From: an uncultured Pelagibacteraceae bacterium | GTDB taxonomy: Bacteria > Pseudomonadota > Alphaproteobacteria > Pelagibacterales > Pelagibacteraceae | NCBI GenBank assembly: GCA_902538745.1 | Contig: CACBGP010000003.1 | Span: 1 to 64,000 of the forward strand | Length of the DNA stretch: 64,000 bases | Direction of reading: 5' to 3' | Part shown: positions 58,358-64,000 of the stretch, in pieces | Layout: the number at the start of each line of letters is the position of its first letter | How positions within the stretch are numbered: position 1 is the first letter of the stretch | Notes under the pieces: generated by a model | The model's input: only the letters and a program-made list of their open reading frames with translations | Told to the model about the DNA's origin: nothing | Database searches by the model: none | Program-made: the position numbers and the translations under genes

Positions 58358-59704
58358 ATGAGCTCAGAAAAAAGAACGTCAGTACCTAATTCACTTAATG
58401 AACATTGGATGCCATTTACATCTAATAAGGATTTTAAAGAAAATCCAAAATTGATTGTTGAGGCAAAAGGTGTTTATTTAAAAAATCATCATGGCAAAAC
58501 ACAAATTGATGCAAGCTCAGGATTATTCTGTAATCCATTGGGACATGGAAGAAAAGAAATTATTGAAGCAATAACAAATCAATTAAACACTCTTGATTAT
58601 TGTCAGCCGTTTCAACAAGGATTTGGTGGTTCATTTGAATTAGCGACAAGAATTTCAAAACACACTCCAGGAAACTTAAATAAAATTTTTTATACGATAT
58701 GTGGATCTACTGCAGTAGAAACTGCAATAAAGATTAGTATTGCTTATCATAAAGCAAGAGGTGAGGGACAAAGATTTAGATTTGTAGGTAGAGAACGTGC
58801 TTATCATGGTATGAATATTGGAGCAACCTCAGTGGGTGGTATGATCAATAACGTTAAAGCGTATGCAAGTGTATTGATGCCAGGTGTTGTTCACATGAGA
58901 CACACACATTTAGATGAACATAAATTTATTTCAGGTCAACCAGAAACGGGGGCTGAGATTGCAAATGACTTAGAGAGAATTTGTACTAATTTTGGCTCTG
59001 AAAACATTGCAGCTTGTATCGTTGAACCTATTGCTGGTTCAACAGGAACGTTAGTGCCGCCGGTTGGATATTTACAAAGACTAAGAGAACTTTGTGATAA
59101 ACATAAAATACTATTAATTTTTGATGAGGTTATCACGGGCTGGGGAAGAACTGGTTCAGCTTTTGGAGCTCAAGAGTTTGGTGTAACACCTGATATAATG
59201 ACGATGGCAAAAGCAACAACTAATGGAATAGTTCCTTTTGGTGTGGTTGCTTGTAAAGAAGAAATTTACGATGCGGTGATGGATAATTCTCCAAAAGGTG
59301 CAATAGAATTATTTCATGGTTATACGTACTCTGGAATTCCAGTTTCAGTAGCTGCAGCTTTAGCTGTTCAAGATATTTTTGAGAAAGAAGATATTTTTAA
59401 TAGAGCAAAAGATCTTGCTCCATATTTCCAAGAAGGTCTATTCTCACTTAAAGATATTGATGTAGTGGATAATATTAGAGGTTATGGAATGATGGGTGGT
59501 ATAGATATTAAAACCGATGGTAGACCTGGTAAAGCAGGTTTAGCTACTTTCAAACATTGTTACGATGCAGGAGTAAACTTCAAAGCTACTGGTGATTGTT
59601 TAATTATAGCACCAATGTTTATTTGTGAAAAAAAACACATTGATGAAATCATAGAAAAACTAAGAACTGGAATTACTAATTACGCAAAGAGTAAAAAGAA
59701 TTAA
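58358..59704 (+). CDS. tpa: Taurine:pyruvate aminotransferase
   Basis: Class III aminotransferase: LLIFDEVITGWGRTGSAFGAQEFGVTPDIMTMAKATTNGIVPFG; next to tauABC and ald. Confidence 0.88.
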   Translation: MSSEKRTSVPNSLNEHWMPFTSNKDFKENPKLIVEAKGVYLKNHHGKTQIDASSGLFCNPLGHGRKEIIEAITNQLNTLDYCQPFQQGFGGSFELATRISKHTPGNLNKIFYTICGSTAVETAIKISIAYHKARGEGQRFRFVGRERAYHGMNIGATSVGGMINNVKAYASVLMPGVVHMRHTHLDEHKFISGQPETGAEIANDLERICTNFGSENIAACIVEPIAGSTGTLVPPVGYLQRLRELCDKHKILLIFDEVITGWGRTGSAFGAQEFGVTPDIMTMAKATTNGIVPFGVVACKEEIYDAVMDNSPKGAIELFHGYTYSGIPVSVAAALAVQDIFEKEDIFNRAKDLAPYFQEGLFSLKDIDVVDNIRGYGMMGGIDIKTDGRPGKAGLATFKHCYDAGVNFKATGDCLIIAPMFICEKKHIDEIIEKLRTGITNYAKSKKN

Positions 59705-59713
59705 ATTTCGTTA

Positions 59714-60832
59714 ATGAGAATTGGCGTACCTAAAGAAATAAAACCTCAAGAAAATAGAATTGGCCTGACACCTGACAGTGTTAAAACTTTGGTTTCAGAG
59801 GGTCATGAAGTTTTAGTTGAAAATAATGGAGGCTTTGAAGCAGGTTTCGATAATGATCAGTACAAAAATGCTGGAGCAAAAATTATAGAAAAAGCTAGTG
59901 ATATTTTTAATGATGCTGAGATAATTGTTAAAGTTAAAGAACCTCAAAAAGTTGAGGTTGAAATGATTAGGGAAAATCAAATTGTTTATACCTACTTACA
60001 TTTAGCGGCCGCAAAGGAATTAACAGAGGGTTTGGTAAAATCAAAAAGTATTAATATTGCCTACGAAACTATTACAGATGATAATGGAAGACTTCCTTTA
60101 CTGGCACCTATGAGTGCTGTAGCTGGACGTATGTCAGTCCAAGCAGGAGCACATTGTTTAGAAAAAAATCAAAAAGGTAGGGGAGTTTTATTAGGAGGAG
60201 CTCCAGGCGGTGAACCCGCAAATGTTTTAATTTTAGGTGGAGGTGTTGTTGGTGAAAATGCTGCAACAATAGCAACTGGTATGAAAGCAAAAGTTCATGT
60301 TGTAGATAAATCAGAAGCAAGACTAAAACAATTAGTTGAAATGTTTGGAGACAAAATTATTCCAGAGCAAAGCGATAAAATAGATTTAAAAAAGTTAGTA
60401 GCTGAAGCTGACTTAATAGTAGGTGGTGTTTTAATCCCAGGAGCAGAGGCACCAAAATTAGTCACTAAAGATATGCTTAAATTAATGAAAAGAGGTTCTG
60501 TAATTGTTGATGTTGCTATAGATCAAGGTGGATGTGTAGAAACAAGTAAACCCACAACATTTAATGATCCAACTTTTATAGTGGATAATGTCGTTCATTA
60601 TTGTGTAGCGAACATGCCAGGTGGAGTTCCAAGAACTTCGACTATTGCATTAAATAAAGCAACACTTCCATATTTAATAAAATTAGCTAACAAAGGTTAT
60701 CAAAAAGCTCTTGGTGAAGATAAAAACTTTCTAGCAGGATTAAATGTTCACAAGGGTCATGTGACGTATAAAGCGGTTGCAGATATTTTTGGGCATGAAT
60801 ATGTTAATCCGGGAGATGCAATTAATAACTAA
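59714..60832 (+). CDS. ald: Alanine dehydrogenase
   Basis: [76 protein letters not shown]. Confidence 0.95.
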   Translation: MRIGVPKEIKPQENRIGLTPDSVKTLVSEGHEVLVENNGGFEAGFDNDQYKNAGAKIIEKASDIFNDAEIIVKVKEPQKVEVEMIRENQIVYTYLHLAAAKELTEGLVKSKSINIAYETITDDNGRLPLLAPMSAVAGRMSVQAGAHCLEKNQKGRGVLLGGAPGGEPANVLILGGGVVGENAATIATGMKAKVHVVDKSEARLKQLVEMFGDKIIPEQSDKIDLKKLVAEADLIVGGVLIPGAEAPKLVTKDMLKLMKRGSVIVDVAIDQGGCVETSKPTTFNDPTFIVDNVVHYCVANMPGGVPRTSTIALNKATLPYLIKLANKGYQKALGEDKNFLAGLNVHKGHVTYKAVADIFGHEYVNPGDAINN

Positions 60833-60836
60833 TTAG

Positions 60837-63281
60837 ATGGAAAAAAAACTTCCAAGTAGCACAAAAGTTGTTGTGATAGGAGGTGGGGTAGTAGGTTGCT
60901 CTGTTGCTTATCATTTAGCTAAATTCGGTTGGAAAGACACAATACTCTTAGAAAGAGATCAATTAACGTCAGGCACAACTTGGCATGCGGCAGGTTTAGT
61001 AAGTCAGTTGGGTCCAACTGCAGCTGTCACAAAAATTAGAAAATATACTTTAGATTTATATAAAGAGCTTGAAAAAAAAGTTGATCATTCTGCAGGTTTA
61101 AGATTAAACGGAGCACTTTCGATCGCTCAAAATAAAGGAAGATGGCAAGAACTTCAAAGACAAGCAACGACCGCACAACTTTATGATGTTGATGTAAGAA
61201 TTTTAGACAAGGATCAAATTAAAAAAGATTATCCCATAATCAATACAGATGAAGTTATAGGAGGAATTTTAATGCCAGGCGATGGTGCTGCAGATCCATC
61301 AGGTGTTACCCATATGTTGGCTAAAGCAGCAAGAATGGAGGGTGCACAAATTTTTGAAAAGTCACCGGTTGAAGAAATTTTAACTAAAGATGGAAAAATT
61401 TCTGGAGTTAAAGTCAAAGGCCAAAAAATTGAATGTGAATATATTGTTTTAGCCTCAGGTATGTGGTCAAGGCAAATAGGAGAAAAAGCTGGTGTTAGTA
61501 TTCCATTGTATCCAGCAGAACATTTTTACATTATTACTGAACCAATTAAAAATTTATCTAAAACATTACCAGTTGTTAGAGATTTTGATAATCGAACTTA
61601 TATAAAAGAAGATGCAGGAAAAATACTAGTTGGAATTTTTGAAGGGAATTCAATTCCTGCCTGGAATAAAACTAATAAAGTTCCAGAAGATTTTTCCTTT
61701 GGTGAGTTTCAAGAAAATTTTGAACATTTTGAACCTTATTTAGCTTCAGCAATTAAAAGATTTCCAATTTTAGAAACTGCTGGAATTAGAAAATTTTTTT
61801 CAGGACCAGAATCTTTCACGCCTGATACCAACACATTATTAGGAGAAGTACCTGAGATTAAGAATTTTTTTGTATGTTGTGGTTTAAATAGTATCGGAAT
61901 AGGCAGTGGCGGTGGTGTTGGTAAGGTTACAGCAGAATGGTTGATGAATGGTCATATCAATGAAGATATTTTTAGTTATGATATAAAAAGATTTCAAAAA
62001 TTTCATTCAGATTTAGGTTTTATAAAAGAAAGAATTACAGAGTCATTAGGAGATTTGTATGGAATGCATTGGCCATTTAAACAGCATAAAACTTCCAGAG
62101 ATATAAAAAAACTTCCACATCATGATAATTTAAAAAGCTTTGGAGCATGTTTTGGTGTTTCGGGTGGATATGAAAGACCTATGTGGTTTGCACTAGATGG
62201 TGAAAAGGCGGAGTATGAATATAGTTATAACTATCAAAGTTGGTATCCCTCAGCTGAGTATGAAACTAATAATACTTTAAAAAATGTTGGTTTATTTGAT
62301 CTAACTCCTTTTTCAAAGTTCGAAATAAAATCTAATAAAGCCCATCAAGAATTACAAAGAATTTGCACTGCAAATATTAAAAAAGAAGTTGGTAAATGTA
62401 CTTATACTCATATGTTAAATTCAGATGGCGGTATTGAGACTGATTTAACTATAGTAACGATAGATGAAAACCATTTTAGAATAATTAGTTCTGCCGCAAC
62501 AAGAGAAAGAGACAAGCATCACATCAAAAAACATTTAAATAAAGATATTGAATTGAAAGATGTAACTGATGATTATTGTGTTTTTGGTTTATTTGGACCC
62601 AAAAGCAGAAATCTTTTAAGTTCATTAAGTAAAGATAATTTTGATAATGGAAATTTCAAATTTGGAACAGCAAAATTTATTTCAATCGAGGATATTAAAA
62701 TTTGGACACAGAGATTGTCTTATGTTGGGGAGTTAGGATATGAACTTTACGTTGAAGCCAAAGATGCGAAAAATATTTATGAATTGATTATAGAAAAAGG
62801 TAAAAATTTTAATCTTTCAAATTGTGGTATGCACGCAATGGATATTATGCGAATGGAGAGTGGTTTTCTACATTGGGGACACGATATTTCGCCTGAGGAA
62901 AATCAATATCAAGCAGGCTTATCTTTTACAATCAGTAATAAAAAAAATGTAGATTTTATTGGTAAGTCAGCTCTTGAAAAAATTAATAATAAGAAGATCA
63001 AAACAAGATTTGCTATGTTTACCTTAAAAGATAGTAAACCTGGAGAACCACTATTACTTCATGATGAGCCTATTTATTTAGAAGATAAGATAATAGGTAG
63101 ATCAACTTCAGGAAATTACTCTTTTAACTTTAAGAAAAATCTGACTTTTGGTTACATCAAAAACGATTTTTCCAATGAAAAATTGAGAGATAGTAAATTA
63201 TTTATCGAGGTTGAGAAAAGGAAATACGAAATTGAATTGATTAATAAACCATTAAAACAGACCAATTTTAAGACAAATTAA
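60837..63281 (+). CDS. Second dimethylglycine/sarcosine dehydrogenase-like FAD+GcvT protein
   Basis: VVVIGGGVVGCSVAYHLAKFGWKDTILLERDQLTSGTTWHAAGLVSQLGPTAAVTKI; C-terminal GcvT (YVGELGYELYVEAK, GKSALEK). Confidence 0.88.
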   Translation: MEKKLPSSTKVVVIGGGVVGCSVAYHLAKFGWKDTILLERDQLTSGTTWHAAGLVSQLGPTAAVTKIRKYTLDLYKELEKKVDHSAGLRLNGALSIAQNKGRWQELQRQATTAQLYDVDVRILDKDQIKKDYPIINTDEVIGGILMPGDGAADPSGVTHMLAKAARMEGAQIFEKSPVEEILTKDGKISGVKVKGQKIECEYIVLASGMWSRQIGEKAGVSIPLYPAEHFYIITEPIKNLSKTLPVVRDFDNRTYIKEDAGKILVGIFEGNSIPAWNKTNKVPEDFSFGEFQENFEHFEPYLASAIKRFPILETAGIRKFFSGPESFTPDTNTLLGEVPEIKNFFVCCGLNSIGIGSGGGVGKVTAEWLMNGHINEDIFSYDIKRFQKFHSDLGFIKERITESLGDLYGMHWPFKQHKTSRDIKKLPHHDNLKSFGACFGVSGGYERPMWFALDGEKAEYEYSYNYQSWYPSAEYETNNTLKNVGLFDLTPFSKFEIKSNKAHQELQRICTANIKKEVGKCTYTHMLNSDGGIETDLTIVTIDENHFRIISSAATRERDKHHIKKHLNKDIELKDVTDDYCVFGLFGPKSRNLLSSLSKDNFDNGNFKFGTAKFISIEDIKIWTQRLSYVGELGYELYVEAKDAKNIYELIIEKGKNFNLSNCGMHAMDIMRMESGFLHWGHDISPEENQYQAGLSFTISNKKNVDFIGKSALEKINNKKIKTRFAMFTLKDSKPGEPLLLHDEPIYLEDKIIGRSTSGNYSFNFKKNLTFGYIKNDFSNEKLRDSKLFIEVEKRKYEIELINKPLKQTNFKTN

Positions 63282-64000
63282 ACCTTATTTTTTAAAAGAA
63301 AAACAAATATAAAGCCAGTGATGTACATAATCAAAGCGTATGAAGCTGTTGGAGTTATGTAGACTATATCTGTACCGAATATTTGTGTAGAAACAAATAT
63401 TGCTAAAGTACCATTTTGTAATCCACATTCTAAAGCAATACATTTTTGTTGTTTTATTCCTGAGGTAAAAGTTTTACCAAGGTAATAAGCCACAATCATC
63501 ATTGTTATATTTAGAATAAAAGTAATGAAACCTGCCTGTATTAGAAAATCTATAAAACTTTCTCTTTCTTCATAAAACGCAGCTATAAAAAAAATAACAA
63601 ATAATATCATGTTGAGTTTTTCAAATATTTGAATTTTCGAATTTACAAAATTTTCAGCAAATTTTCTTATAATCATCCCTAAGATTACTGGAACAGTTAC
63701 AACTAAAAACATTTTTAGCGCTATACCAGTCATTGAAATATTTTGAGAAATATTTGTAATTTCAAATAGATCAGCAGATGTAAAAACTATAAGAGGAACG
63801 GTAATAATAGAAATTAAACTTATTATAGCTGTTAAAGTAATAGATAAAGCAACATCTCCATTAGCAAATTTTGTTAATATATTCGATGTAACTCCACCTG
63901 GTGCAGCAGCAATTATCATAACTCCAATAGCCATTTCAGGTGGTACTTTTAAAATAATAATTAATAAGTAAGCAATTAATGGAAGAATAATTAATTGAGA
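63278..64000 (-). CDS. Bile acid:sodium symporter (BASS)-like transporter, 5' end beyond the window
   Basis: PGGVTSNILTKFANGDVALSITLTAI; frame open upstream of the 63934 Met to the window end (...QLIILPLIAYLLIIILKVPPEMAIGVM). Confidence 0.82.
   Translation of the reverse strand, partial: SQLIILPLIAYLLIIILKVPPEMAIGVMIIAAAPGGVTSNILTKFANGDVALSITLTAIISLISIITVPLIVFTSADLFEITNISQNISMTGIALKMFLVVTVPVILGMIIRKFAENFVNSKIQIFEKLNMILFVIFFIAAFYEERESFIDFLIQAGFITFILNITMMIVAYYLGKTFTSGIKQQKCIALECGLQNGTLAIFVSTQIFGTDIVYITPTASYALIMYITGFIFVFLLKNKV

Noticed and set aside
60108-60320. 70-aa Leu/His/Gln-rich minus ORF opposite ald
   Set aside because: Composition typical of an antisense shadow of a conserved gene.
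1-64000. CRISPR array, prophage, transposon or integron
   Set aside because: No regularly spaced repeats, cas genes, transposases, integrases or phage structural genes were seen on either strand.
1-64000. tRNA/rRNA genes
   Set aside because: Gaps are mostly too short and none showed a convincing cloverleaf (no GGTTCGA-type T arm) or rRNA-like sequence by eye.

Overview
The window is a gene-dense, AT-rich, single-copy bacterial chromosome segment. Gene content, very short intergenic gaps and lysine/asparagine-rich proteins resemble SAR11/Pelagibacterales; this taxonomy is inferred from style and content, not computed. I see no rRNA, tRNA, CRISPR array, transposase or prophage. Main blocks: (1) zapE-yjbQ, photolyase, a diaminopropionate ammonia-lyase-like PLP enzyme and gpsA; (2) a complete branched-chain amino acid/amide-type ABC transporter (livMHGF plus binding protein) with a strong intercistronic hairpin; (3) fhs, EamA, racemase, cspA, purK/purE; (4) a one-carbon/methyl-group cluster (GcvT-family protein, MetF-like protein, dimethylglycine dehydrogenase-like protein, etfBA, ETF-QO); (5) hisI, folE, acuI-like, LysR; (6) a ferric-iron ABC transporter behind tandem Fur-box-like palindromes; (7) a cupredoxin/DUF4396 pair and a methyltransferase, followed by a roughly 350-nt intergenic region with several RNA-like stems; (8) a run of about 11 very small co-directional ORFs (44574-47893), including several likely dimeric alpha/beta-barrel proteins, preceded by two tandem inverted repeats; (9) cysE/cysK, msrB, lysE; (10) a sulfonate/taurine locus (tauABC with an unusual N-terminally extended permease, tpa, ald, pta-like, an HpsN-like 'HisD', a ComC/sulfolactate-dehydrogenase-like protein) linked to a second dimethylglycine dehydrogenase-like protein. 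Best candidates for something undescribed are the small-ORF cluster with its upstream repeats, the multi-stem intergenic RNA near 41738-41988, and the sulfonate locus. All family calls come from reading the translations by eye; no database search was run.
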